Source: Ophiosphaerella korrae (lineage: Eukaryota; Ascomycota; Dothideomycetes; Pleosporales; Phaeosphaeriaceae). Taken from it: a stretch of 17,014 nt of DNA. The notes below the pieces were generated by a model, which had not been told where the DNA came from, made no database searches, and saw only the letters and a program-made list of their open reading frames with translations. The DNA is taken from NCBI GenBank assembly GCA_028456385.1, contig JALNQF010000679.1, positions 1-17,014 on the forward strand, written 5' to 3'. Numbering within the stretch: position 1 is the first letter of the stretch; each line of letters opens with the position of its first letter. Shown one piece after another: positions 1 to 7,983 of this stretch. The position numbers and the translations under genes were made by a program.

Positions 1-31
1 TAAGTACTAGGTATATATACCTAGTAGCTTA
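1..31. repeat. Palindrome / inverted repeat at left window edge
   Basis: Bases 5-26 form a perfect 22-bp palindrome centred on TATATA, with core CTAGGTATATATACCTAG. Bases 1-4 (TAAG) and 28-31 (CTTA) extend the pairing with one unpaired G at 27. The whole stretch could form a cruciform or be the tip of a foldback element. It has no counterpart in the leaders of the other two retroelement copies. Its role is unknown. It may continue to the left of the window. Confidence 0.7.
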
Positions 32-66
32 CTAAGCGCTAACTAAAAGTAGAAAGATAGTTAAAT

Positions 67-213
67 GTTAGTAAGTTGTAAACTTACTAACATGTTAGTA
101 AGTTCGCAATGTTAGTAAGTTTACGATGTTAGTAAGTTGTAAACTTACTAACATGTTAGTAAGTTTGTAATGTTAGTAAGTTTGTAATGTTAGTAAGTTG
201 CAAACTTACTAAT
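67..213. repeat. Tandem array of hairpin units, 61-bp period
   Basis: The 11-mer GTTAGTAAGTT occurs on the plus strand at 67, 94, 111, 128, 155, 172 and 189. Its reverse complement AACTTACTAAC occurs at 81 and 142, and at 203 with one change. Plus-strand spacing runs 27, 17, 17, 27, 17, 17, and inverted copies are 61 bp apart. The array is therefore about 2.4 copies of a 61-bp unit made of one hairpin (11-bp arms, 3-bp loop) followed by two more direct copies. Adjacent units also form perfect 22-bp palindromes across the ACATGT junctions (for example 83-104). The array retains many TpG and CpA dinucleotides, including seven ATG triplets, unlike the rest of the window. It could be a minisatellite, a foldback-element end, or a repeated leader of an unknown element. 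Confidence 0.8.
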
Positions 214-256
214 ATTAGTGCGAAAATAAGAGATATAAGGGATAACTCTCTTACAA

Positions 257-1392
257 TAGGAAACAATTAAGGACTAAATTAATAACTTAATCTTAGATAA
301 AGAAGATATAAAGATAGTAATTAACGCCTTAGAAACGTAGAATAAGGAACTACAGGACTACGCGAAATAGAACAAAGTATAGATTAAGGTAATTATTAAA
401 GGCTAGAATTAGATAGAACTAATTATACAACGTCTAGTAATAAGTGCGACTAAGAAACTACTTAAGATACCTATCCTTAAGAAGTTTAATAGGATAAGAG
501 AGAAACTAAGACCTTTTATTATATTAGTATAACTCTAGATAGATGTATAAGTACTATACTTCGATATAGAAGAAAAGAAGGTAATATATATTAGGCTATA
601 CTTTAAGGAAGACGTAATAAGATAGTATAAACTATACTAGATAGACTACACGATACACTCTCTAATAACCTAGAAGGACGAGATAAGAGCTATCTTTAGA
701 AGTTACGAATACTTTACTAAATAAATAAGAGTAGTATTTAGAGATATAGACGTTATACAATAAGCTAAAGAATAGCTAGAGAAGCTTATATAGAACTAGA
801 GTGTTCCTAAGTATATATTATAATTTAAATAACTATCCTAGAATATAGAATAGAATAAGTCTACATTAATGTTACGATTTAAACAAGGACTAAACTCTAA
901 GATTTAATATAAAATAATCTATATAGAGAAACTAAGGACACTAGAAGCCCTAAAGTAATAGGTAATATAAATTAACAATAATCTTTAGGAATAGAAGAAG
1001 AATAAGTATAGCACCTAAAATAGAAATTAGGATACTAGAGACCCTATAATCCTTAACGCTAACAAAGATAGGAAGAAGAAGAAGAGTAAAGACTTTACGT
1101 ACTTTAACTATAGTAAAAAGGGCTACTACGCGAAAGACTACTAGTTAAAGAAGAAATAAGATATAGTATATTATAAATGCAGGAAACTAGGACACTTTAT
1201 AAAGGACTATAAGAGTAAGGACCTAAAGAAAGAAACTTAGTTAAAAATAACTAAGAAGAAGAAGGAAGTACTATAAGCATAGGCTAAACCTTAAGAGAAA
1301 GTAGCTAAGAGTAAAGAAATATAATATATAATACTCTATTAGACCTTTTGTTACAAAGACGACTACTATATATATTTTTTTAGTAAGTAAAG
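257..1392 (+). pseudogene. gag remnant of chromovirus element B (5' portion, RIP-inactivated)
   Basis: One uninterrupted frame (codon start at 257) aligns codon for codon with gag of element A, but is broken by dozens of TAG/TAA codons at Gln or Trp positions. The capsid-like part is followed by a Lys-rich linker and two retroviral-type CCHC zinc knuckles at about 1100-1141 and 1169-1210. Such knuckles bind RNA in nucleocapsid. In the first, all three Cys and the His read Tyr. In the second, Tyr stands for the first and last Cys, while the TGC Cys and CAC His survive. These Cys-to-Tyr and His-to-Tyr changes fit RIP. The start codon is missing: CAA at 254-256 stands where A and C have ATA (formerly ATG). 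The frame is interrupted at 1392 by insertion of element A and resumes after 8433. Confidence 0.85.
257..1392 (+). mobile_element. Element B, 5' fragment of split Ty3/Gypsy chromovirus
   Basis: This is the left piece of the LTR retrotransposon whose right piece lies at 8434-13818. The two pieces abut exactly where element A was inserted. Sequence up to 1392 matches element A through about 3086, and sequence from 8434 matches from about 3087 onward. Element B has no 5' LTR or leader in the window. Its gag N-terminus matches element C more closely than element A, so B and C appear to belong to one subfamily. Confidence 0.85.
1388..1392 (+). repeat. Left target-site duplication of element A (TAAAG)
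   Basis: TAAAG directly precedes the TG of the 5' LTR and pairs with TAAGG at 8429-8433 after the 3' LTR. The uninterrupted family sequence in element A reads TAGAG here (3082-3086). A 5-bp duplication is usual for Ty3/Gypsy integrases, and the single A/G mismatch is a RIP-type transition. Confidence 0.8.
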
Positions 1393-1823
1393 TGTTACGA
1401 TAGTAACAAGAGAAATATAGATAGAACTAATTAGCCCTACAACTAAAGGATCGAGCTCTTATAAACACGAGGAATACAAACTTAATTAGGAAACTACATA
1501 TAATTAGGACACCTAGGGTAATCTATAATCTATAGACTCTTAGCGTTAATAGATTATAGATTAAGGTAATCTATAATCTATTGTTCTTAGTAGTAATAGA
1601 TTAATAGATTAGGACAAGTATATAGTTAGTAGCGACGCGCATTATTAAGATAGTATTAGCAATTTAATCCTTTAACTATAGAACGCTAATATAAGATAGT
1701 TGCAAAATATTTTCTATTGTTTATAGTTATTATAGATCCCTATACAAACTTTTGTTATTACCTTATAATCTACTAACCCTTCTAAGATAGGTACCTATAG
1801 TTAATAATAGGAGGCCTGTTACA
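1393..1823 (+). repeat. 5' LTR of element A (431 bp)
   Basis: The LTR begins TGTTACG and ends TGTTACA, giving the standard TG...CA termini. It aligns end to end with 7998-8428. It should carry the U3 promoter, transcription start and polyadenylation signal. Candidate core promoter sequence is the TATATAG run near 1619. A 15-bp inverted repeat at 1519-1563 is listed separately. A TAATAGATTA-type motif recurs through 1548-1610. No primer-binding site could be recognised immediately downstream. Confidence 0.92.
1519..1581. repeat. 15-bp inverted repeat plus third copy inside 5' LTR
   Basis: TAATCTATAATCTAT (1519-1533) is followed by its exact reverse complement (1549-1563), with a 15-bp loop, then by another exact direct copy (1567-1581). 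The same array is at 8124-8138, 8154-8168 and 8172-8186 in the 3' LTR. It could be a stem-loop or a clustered binding site in U3. The element B LTR has only a rearranged, weaker version around 13500-13605. Confidence 0.75.
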
Positions 1824-1941
1824 CCTTACTAATTTAGTTATTGTAAAAAGCAAAGCGTAAGTAGCGCGTAGTCTAGCTAATATAATAGTAAAAAGCTTAA
1901 CAAGTAAAGCCTCTAGGAGTAGTTATAAGTTAGATAGTACT
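1824..1941 (+). other. 5' leader of element A
   Basis: This 118-bp untranslated stretch lies between the 5' LTR and the presumed gag start. Its 3' three quarters are shared with element C (minus strand, 16927-17014), for example GTCTAGCTAATATAATAGTA, but not with element B. The primer-binding site should begin within a few bases of 1824. CCTTACTAATTT there matches no tRNA 3' end that I can recognise, and RIP would have changed TGG. Confidence 0.6.
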
Positions 1942-2787
1942 ATATAGGAAACAATTAAGGATCGTATAAACAAACTAATTAATAATAAAGAAGATATAAA
2001 GATAGTAATTAAAGCACTAGAAACATAGAATAGAGAACTACAAGACTATTTAAAATAGAATAAAGCACAAATTAAAGCTATTATTAAAGGCTAGAACTAG
2101 ATAGAATTAATTACCTAACGACTAGAAATAAGTGTAACAAAAAAACTACCTAAGATACCTATCCTTAAGAAGTTTAATAAGATAAGAGAAAAACTAAGAC
2201 CTTTTATAGCTTTAGCACAACTCTAGATAGACGTACAAGTACTACACTTTAATATAGAAGAAAAGAAGGTAATATATATTAGAATGTATCTTAAAGAAAA
2301 TACAATAAGATAGTTTAAACCCTACTAGATAGACTATACAACATACGCTCTAATAACCTAAAAGGATAAAACAAGAGCTATCTTTAGAAGTTACGAATAC
2401 TTTACTAGACAAATAAGAGCAGTATTTAGGGATATAGACGTTACCTAACAAGCTGAAGAACGGCTAGAAAAGCTTATACAAAGCTAGAGTATTCTAGAGT
2501 ACGTATTATAGTTTAAATAACTATCGCAAAATATAGAGTAGAATAAGTTAGCTTTAATATTACAATTTAAACAAGGACTAAACTTAAAAATCTAATACAA
2601 AATAATTTACATAGAAAAACCTTAAACGCTAGAAGCTCTAAAATAATAGGTAATATAAATTAACGACGATCTTTAAGAATAGAAGAAGAATAAGTATAGA
2701 AGTTATACCTAGAATTAGGATAAGGGAGACCCTATAATCCTCGACGCTAACAAAGATAAGAAGAAGAAGGAAAACAAAAACTTTACG

Positions 2788-2898
2788 TACTTTAACTATA
2801 GTAAGAAAGGCTACTACGCAAAAGATTGCTAATTATAAAAGAAAAAGGATATAGTATACTATAAATATAGGAAACTAGGACACTTTGCAAAAGACTAC
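2788..2898 (+). pseudogene. Nucleocapsid: two CCHC zinc knuckles of element A
   Basis: Knuckle 1 (2788-2829) reads Y-F-N-Y-S-K-K-G-Y-Y-A-K-D-C on a C-x2-C-x4-H-x4-C template; only the last Cys remains. Knuckle 2 (2857-2898) reads Y-Y-K-Y-R-K-L-G-H-F-A-K-D-Y, keeping only the His. Every lost ligand is Tyr, from TGY to TAY or CAY to TAY. These domains package genomic RNA in living relatives. Here zinc binding would be lost. Confidence 0.88.
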
Positions 2899-4059
2899 AG
2901 AAGTAAAGACCTAAGAAAAGATAAGGAAACTTAGTTAAAAATAACTAAGAACAAGAAAGAAGTACTAAAAGTACAAGCTAAACCTTAAGAGAAGGTAGTA
3001 GGGAGTAAAGAAGTATAATATATAATACTCTATTAGACCTTTTGTTATAACAACAACTACTACATATATCTTTCTAGTAAATAGAGAGTAGTATAGTTCC
3101 TATAGAAATAGAAATATAGAGTAGCTATAATAAAAGAAAGTAGAATAAAAGTATAGCTAGAAGAGACAGCCTATATAATAGACCTACTAATAGAAGATTT
3201 AGAAGGGGAAGAACCCTAGACCCTATTAATCTAGGCTAAAGAACGAGTACTAGATAAAGAGACTACTACGGCTTCCTCTAAAGAACTGCGAGAAAGTAAA
3301 AGATAAATTAGTATAAGAGGTATAGAATATGCCTAGCTAGATATATATAGCTACGACAGCTACACAATAATAGATATAGAAGAACGAGATAAAGAATAGA
3401 GATTTGTTTAAATATACTTAATAGTTATAAGTATAGAGGAAGCGTACGAAGACTAGAAAGAACGTAATCCTAAAGAAATAAAGTTTACACTATTTTAAGA
3501 ATAGATAAAGTAATATATAGTTATAGTAAGAAGAATACTAATATAAAAAGAATAGTAGTACCTTGTAAGAAAAATACAATAGATTAATAAAGCCTACACA
3601 CTAAGAGTACTAGTAGTGTACTATATCCTAATAATAGACACACCTAGAAGAGATAAGTACTAGGAAGGGGATAACAAACTAATAGATCTAAAACATCTAG
3701 CACACTTTAAAGTATTATAGATATTATATCTAGATAAGAATTGTATTATATATAGAAACTCTAAAGCAAATAATAATATATAGCCTATATAGAAAAGAGG
3801 CTATAACTATACAAGAGTAATCCTAGTAGAAGACATCTAAAGATAAGAAATAATCCTAGAAGATAGATACGTAGCAGTAAGACCTAGTCTAAAACTATCT
3901 AAAAAATACGTCTAAAGAGGACTATAGTATAAGTACATGTACGACAAATACCTAAAACACGAAGAATATAAGCTTAAAGTAGGCCTATAGCCTAAGAAAG
4001 ATAGATAGTTTACAAAGAAGCCTAAGTAAGAATAGCTAGAAGGCGTAGGAGGCCTATAT

Positions 4060-4370
4060 ATTATAAAAATAGGTACTTACTAGGAAAGAAAAGTACGATT
4101 AATAATTAATAGTAGAGCTACAAGAAACTTTATATTAAAGAAGTTTGTAGAAATACAAGGAATAAAGTATATAACAAAGAAATATCCTCGACAATTAAGC
4201 ACAATTAAAGGAAAACTATTCTAAGAACCTATTAGATTCGAAACAGTTCCCTCTACATTAAAACTAGAAGGAATAACAATTAAGAATATAGTTATAGATA
4301 TAACGACAATTAATAACAAATAAGATATAATACTAGGAATACTATAGTTATAAATAACTAACCTATAGAT
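4060..4370 (+). pseudogene. Aspartic protease domain of element A with lost active site
   Basis: The retropepsin active-site motif, normally D-S-G-A-T, reads N-S-R-A-T at 4108-4122 and is followed by RNFILKKF. The upstream V-R-L-I-I and a later I-L-G-I-L-Q (near 4339) match the conserved flap-side and ILG segments of retropepsins. Both changed residues follow from TpG to TpA: GAT to AAT after T, and GGA to AGA after T. The catalytic Asp that cleaves the polyprotein is gone. Confidence 0.85.
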
Positions 4371-4589
4371 TAATTAGAGAATAAGAAAAATTAACTACTA
4401 TAGAATAGACACGTTAAAAGCTAATATAAGCACTTATAAAGGAGAATTCCCTAAAGAGTATAAGAAATAGGAAAAATAACTTATAGAACCTAAAGATTAC
4501 CTTCTAGAATATTAACTATAGGACCTAGCGATAGAACTAGTAGAAGGTAAAGACGTAGGATAGAGCCTAGTCTACTAGAAAATAGAAGA

Positions 4590-5290
4590 AGAATCTAAAA
4601 TCAAACGAATATTTATCTAGAAAGCAATAAAAAAGGGATAGATAAAGGAATCTAAATCCTTAGTAGCGCATAGACTTATATTTGTAGATAAAAAGGGAAC
4701 AAGTAATAAGAGACCCTACGTAGATTTTAGGAAAACTAACATAATTATAAACAAGAACTAATACCTATTACTACAAATAGATAAAATACAAGATAGATTA
4801 TAAAGAGCAAGAATCTTTACAAAACTAGATATTTAGAACGCGTACTACTAGATTAGAATTAAAAAAGGAGATAAATAGAAGATAGCGTTTAGAACATAGT
4901 ATAAACTATATAAATATCTAGTTATACTGTTTGGCTTAACAAACGCACTAGTAGTATTCTAAGAAAGGATTAATATAGTACTAAGAGAGTACTTAGACGT
5001 ATTTATATTTGTATACCTAGATAACATCCTTATATTTTTAGAAATAGACAAAGAATACGTACAACACGTATACAAAGTACTAGAGAAACTAGTAGAAAAT
5101 AAACTATTTCTAAAAATAAGAAAATGCGAATTTTACACAAAGGAAACAGACTTCCTTAGATTTATTATTAAACTAGGAAAAATTAAGATTAACTTAGAGA
5201 AGATTAGATTAATTAACGAATAGCTAATACTAAAAAACCTAAAAGAGGTACAACAATTTTATAGGTTAGCTAACTTTTACAGAAAGTTAA
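4590..5290 (+). pseudogene. Reverse transcriptase domain of element A with YLDN motif
   Basis: Recognisable Ty3/Gypsy RT blocks run from the LIFVDKKG / RPYVDFRKTN segment (about 4678-4740) through TKLDIQNAYYQIRI (about 4825) and YLVILFGLTNA (about 4915) to the catalytic motif at 5014-5025. That motif reads Y-L-D-N where Y-x-D-D is required for metal binding. The connection segment ANFYRKLI follows near 5265. Many Gln/Trp codons are stops. Confidence 0.9.
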
Positions 5291-5394
5291 TAATAGGATA
5301 GTTAGAAGATATAGAACTAATAACTAGACTTATAAAAAAAGACACGCTATTTAAGTAGACAAGAGAATACAATAAAGTATTTAAGAAAATTAAA

Positions 5395-5830
5395 AGAAAG
5401 TTTACAGAAAACCTAGTTATTAGAATATACAACCTAGACCTACTAGTAGTAGTAAAGACGGACGCGTCTAACTTAGTCTATAGAATAGTACTAATACAAG
5501 AAGACCTAGAAACTAACAAGGAGCATTTAGTCAAATACTTTTTTAAGAAAATAAAGCTAGTAGAGCTTAACTATCTAATCTACGACAAAGAGATACTAGC
5601 AATATACAAAGTATTTAAGTAATAGAGAGTATATTTATAAAAAGCAAAATACTAGACAAAGGTCTATATAGACTATAAGAACCTTATAAGATTTATAATA
5701 AATAAAGAACTATTACAACGCTATATAAGATAGTAGGAGTTTCTATTAATATTTAATATAGAAATAATATATATAAAAGGGAAAGACAACTAATTTATAG
5801 ACGCCCTTAGTAGAAGACTAGACTTACAAG
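5395..5830 (+). pseudogene. RNase H domain of element A
   Basis: The T-D-A-S-N motif at 5458-5472 holds the first catalytic Asp (5461-5463). YDKEILAI contains the Glu at 5590-5592. IDYKNLI (about 5668) and IDALSRR (about 5798) match the third and fourth acidic positions of Ty3/Gypsy RNase H. This domain degrades the RNA strand during reverse transcription. The acidic residues are largely preserved here, but stops interrupt the frame. Confidence 0.85.
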
Positions 5831-5989
5831 AAGAAGTAAGCGCTACTAGTATAGTTCTAATTAAGAACAAAGAAGGACATTTAGTCCTAAATATACCTAA
5901 AATAGCTGTAATACTCGAAAGAACAAGCAGCGAGCTAGACAAATAGATTTAGAAAATAACGCAAGAAGTATCTAAAGAAATAGAAAAAC

Positions 5990-7130
5990 TAGAAACTTAA
6001 GAAAGACTAGCACAAGCCTATAGAAGAATATATATTCTAAAAAAGATCTAAAGAGAATTTATACAGCAATTCTACGAATTACTAGTATATAGATACTAAA
6101 GTATTAACAAGATATTAGATAGACTCTTAAGAGACTATTACATCCTAAAGGTAAGATAACTAGTAATAGAAGTACTACGAGACTATATAGAATGCTATAG
6201 AAATAAATACAATAGACACGTACTATATAGAATACTACAACTAATAGAGATACTAGAACAACTATAGGGAATTATTACAATAGACTTTATTACAAAATTA
6301 CCTAAGTCTAAAGACCTAATATTAGGAGTTAAGTACAATAGAATCCTAACAATAGTAGATAAACTTATAAAGTACTTATACTTTAGACTATATAAAGAAA
6401 AAAGTAGAATAGAAGTTGTAGCTTACTAGATTCTAAGAACTATAATTAGCTAACATAGACTACTAGATAAAATTATTATAGATAGAGACGTAAGATTTAT
6501 ATTAAAACTATAGGGAACAATAATAGTATAATTAGGAATTAAACATATAATATTAACAGCATACTACCTATAGATAGATAGACAATTAGAACGCATAAAT
6601 TAGATAGTAGAATAATACCTAAGATACTACCTTAATTATAACTAGAACAACTAGGTACAACTACTACCTATAGCACAACTAGCATACAACAGCGCAAAGA
6701 ATATAGTAATAGAAGTAATACCCTTTTTTATAAACTATAGATTTAAGCTTAATATATACTAGATACTAAGAAACTAGATATCTTAGTCCCTAAGAAGAGA
6801 AAACTTCGTTAATAGACTTAAGAATATATAAGATTAACTAAGATAGGACGTAGAATTCCTATATAATTGTATAGCTAAGTACTACAACAAGAAGTATAAA
6901 GAAGGACCCTAATTTAAAGAGGGAGAAAAAGTATAGTTAGTGTAGAAAAATATTAAGAGTAAGAGACTAAGCTTAAAATTAGACTACGTTAAGATAAGAC
7001 TATACAAAATCAAGAAAGAAGTTACGCTAGTTATATTTAAATTAAAGCTACTAAATAAAATAAAGATACACCTAACCTTCTATATAGTACTACTTAAGAT
7101 AGTACTACAAAACGTAGAACTACTAGTATA
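5990..7130 (+). pseudogene. Integrase of element A (HHCC, DDE core, GPF/GPY-type tail)
   Basis: The zinc-binding part (about 6060-6230) shows degraded His ligands (YELLVYRY) and a Y-x2-C where C-x2-C is expected (RDYIECYRNKYNRH). The catalytic DDE core is visible: Asp 6283-6285 in ITIDFITKLPKS, Asp 6481-6483 in IIIDRDVRF, and Glu 6610-6612 in NQIVEQYLR. LAYNSAKN and the LRRENFVNRL block follow. The downstream basic region and KLDYVKIRLYKIKKE (about 6973-7020) correspond to the GPY/F module. In life it inserts cDNA with a 5-bp stagger, matching the 5-bp duplication around this element. Confidence 0.88.
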
Positions 7131-7158
7131 TAAAGTAGACACGTATAGAGAATAAGAA

Positions 7159-7317
7159 GAATAGGAAGTTAAAGAAATCTTAGTACACTAGTTCTATAAT
7201 AGCAGGAACTACTATATAGTAAAATAGATAGGTATAGACAAAAAAGGATAACTATAAGAAGAAATATAAGAACTAGAGGATAACTTTAACTACTCTAAAA
7301 AACTAGAGGACTTCTAA
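7159..7317 (+). pseudogene. C-terminal chromodomain of element A
   Basis: E-V-K-E-I-L-V-H-Q-F-Y-N-S-R-N-Y-Y-I-V-K (from 7165) followed by stop-I-G matches the chromodomain core E-V-E-x-I-L ... Y-L-V-K-W-x-G-Y. The Trp of the KW pair is TAG at 7225-7227, and the second Trp, before E-E, is TAA at 7255-7257. Chromodomains of this type bind methylated histone H3 tails and steer integration to heterochromatin. The aromatic cage is destroyed here. The counterpart in element B is around 12500-12658. Confidence 0.85.
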
Positions 7318-7636
7318 AGTTAAAACCCTCTAGAACGCCTAGTAGCAAACTAAGAGAACTAATATTACTATTACTAGATAGAGAGGCAATAGGAGCGCCT
7401 AACGTAGGACCTACTATAGTAACACTAAATACCTTATCTAAGTCTAGCTTAGCTTCTAGAGCTACTAACTACACAGCTAATTTCTTATTATTTAGCGCCT
7501 TTATCTTACAAAAATAGGAGAAGTAAGCTTAGTTCTCTACTAGCTTACTCTACGCAAGCTCCTAGATCTACTTACGCTTAGCTTTAGCCTCTATAATTTA
7601 AGATAGTAATTTCTCTTAAGCCTAGTTAATAGCTCT
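7295..7636 (-). pseudogene. Candidate antisense accessory frame, element A (main segment)
   Basis: On the minus strand, a frame reading down from 7636 starts R-A-I-N-Q-A-Q-E-K-L-L-S-Q-I-I-E-A-K (counting TAA/TAG as RIP-made Gln/Trp). It runs about 113 codons to a stop at 7295-7297, overlapping the pol end by about 23 bp, tail to tail. Element B has the same frame (13019 down to a stop at 12636-12638): R-A-I-N-Y-A-Q-E-K-L-L-L-Q-I-I-E-A-K, later C-K-x-K-A-L-N-N-K-K and L-G-V-L-E-G-F-N-F-R. B is 14 codons longer, exactly in frame. In the best-conserved block most differences are synonymous on this strand (TTA/CTA, GAG/GAA, TAA/TAG). The content is Lys/Glu/Gln-rich, possibly coiled coil. I do not recognise the family. 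It may be only a shadow of sequence conserved for other reasons. Confidence 0.4.
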
Positions 7637-7853
7637 CCCTATTATTATTAAGCCTAGATATAAGAATAAGTATAATAAATATATACTCTATAAGAGAGAT
7701 ACTAGACACGTTATAAGAACTATAAATATTTGCACAAATATACGCCTTATAAGCCCTACTATTATTTGTAGAAACTATATAAGGAGAGTACTTAGGATTT
7801 AACTTAGAGGAAGTATAATAAGAATAAGGAAATATTTTAACACTATTATACAA
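7626..7853 (-). pseudogene. Open 75-codon stretch upstream on the same antisense strand
   Basis: This is the only ATG-started open run of any length in the window, 75 codons, Tyr/Ser/Ile-rich, ending at TAA 7626-7628, where it overlaps the start of the antisense frame below 7636 in another phase. Element B has a matching but unstarted stretch (about 13009-13240). Shared residues include Y-K-x-Y-I and S-Y-N-x-S-S. The plus-strand pol phase through the same bases is conserved equally well (I-L-D-x-L-Q and Q-I-Y-x-L-Q-A-L-L in both copies) and shares its wobble position with this frame, so the coding strand cannot be settled. It could be a 5' exon or frame-shifted N-terminus of the antisense frame. 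As it stands, it is not a convincing live gene. Confidence 0.25.
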
Positions 7854-7983
7854 TACGCGATTAGTAAGAAGATATTAACAACGTATAGAAGAGGCAACTA
7901 TAAGGAGTAATAAGGAACTAGAAATTAACAAAGAAAGCAGGTTAATAACCTTAGCTCTAGGATAGATAAACGAGGACCTACCT

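Larger units (their letters stand above)
1..256. other. Non-coding segment left of element B, not matching the other copies
   Basis: This stretch holds the edge palindrome and hairpin array listed separately. Between and after them (32-66 and 214-256) I see no gene, LTR or other recognisable structure. Homology to the retroelement family begins at about 257, where TAGGAAACAATTAAGG matches element A from 1945. Elements A and C share a different leader immediately upstream of that point. The segment is therefore either a foreign insertion that removed the 5' LTR and leader of element B, or a divergent leader peculiar to that copy. Confidence 0.6.
1942..7317 (+). pseudogene. gag-pol polyprotein of element A, single frame, RIP-inactivated
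   Basis: One frame (1942, 1945 and so on) runs about 1,790 codons without any detectable frameshift, from a presumed start at ATA 1942-1944 (ATG before RIP) to TAA 7315-7317. Family domains occur in order: gag, two CCHC knuckles, aspartic protease, reverse transcriptase, RNase H, integrase, chromodomain. gag and pol share one frame with no intervening true stop or overlap, as in Tf1/Tf2-type elements, so protein ratios would be set after translation. Well over a hundred codons are TAG or TAA. No TGG Trp codon remains in frame, and ATG survives only rarely. The last stop is placed by domain end; the frame continues degraded beyond it, so the true C-terminus is uncertain. Confidence 0.9.

Noticed and set aside
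67..213. CRISPR array
   Set aside because: Units are 11-bp direct and inverted copies with gaps of a few bases, with no unique spacers, in a eukaryotic retrotransposon block.
1824..1840. Link between CTTACTAAT after the element A LTR and the CTTACTAAC repeats at 67-213
   Set aside because: The match is only about eight bases in low-complexity sequence, and the surrounding bases do not align.
1824..1850. tRNA primer-binding site after the 5' LTR
   Set aside because: No TGG-type start or match to a tRNA 3' end could be recognised, and no LTR segment complementary to CTTACTAATTT (self-priming) was found by eye. RIP may have erased it.
2900..3200. Programmed frameshift between gag and pol
   Set aside because: The same phase continues from the zinc knuckles through the linker to the protease in elements A and B; no shift is needed.
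1942..7317. A living gag-pol in an organism that reads TAA/TAG as glutamine
   Set aside because: Such a code would open the frame, but TAG/TAA also replace Trp (the chromodomain KW and WE positions), zinc-knuckle Cys/His are Tyr, catalytic Asp are Asn, and ATG is depleted. All of these follow from CpA to TpA change and not from recoding.
7626..7853. The 75-codon minus-strand ORF as a stand-alone functional gene
   Set aside because: It lies inside element A, its ATG is not preserved in the element B copy, and its overall make-up is that of RIP-altered sequence. Kept only as part of a possible antisense pseudogene.
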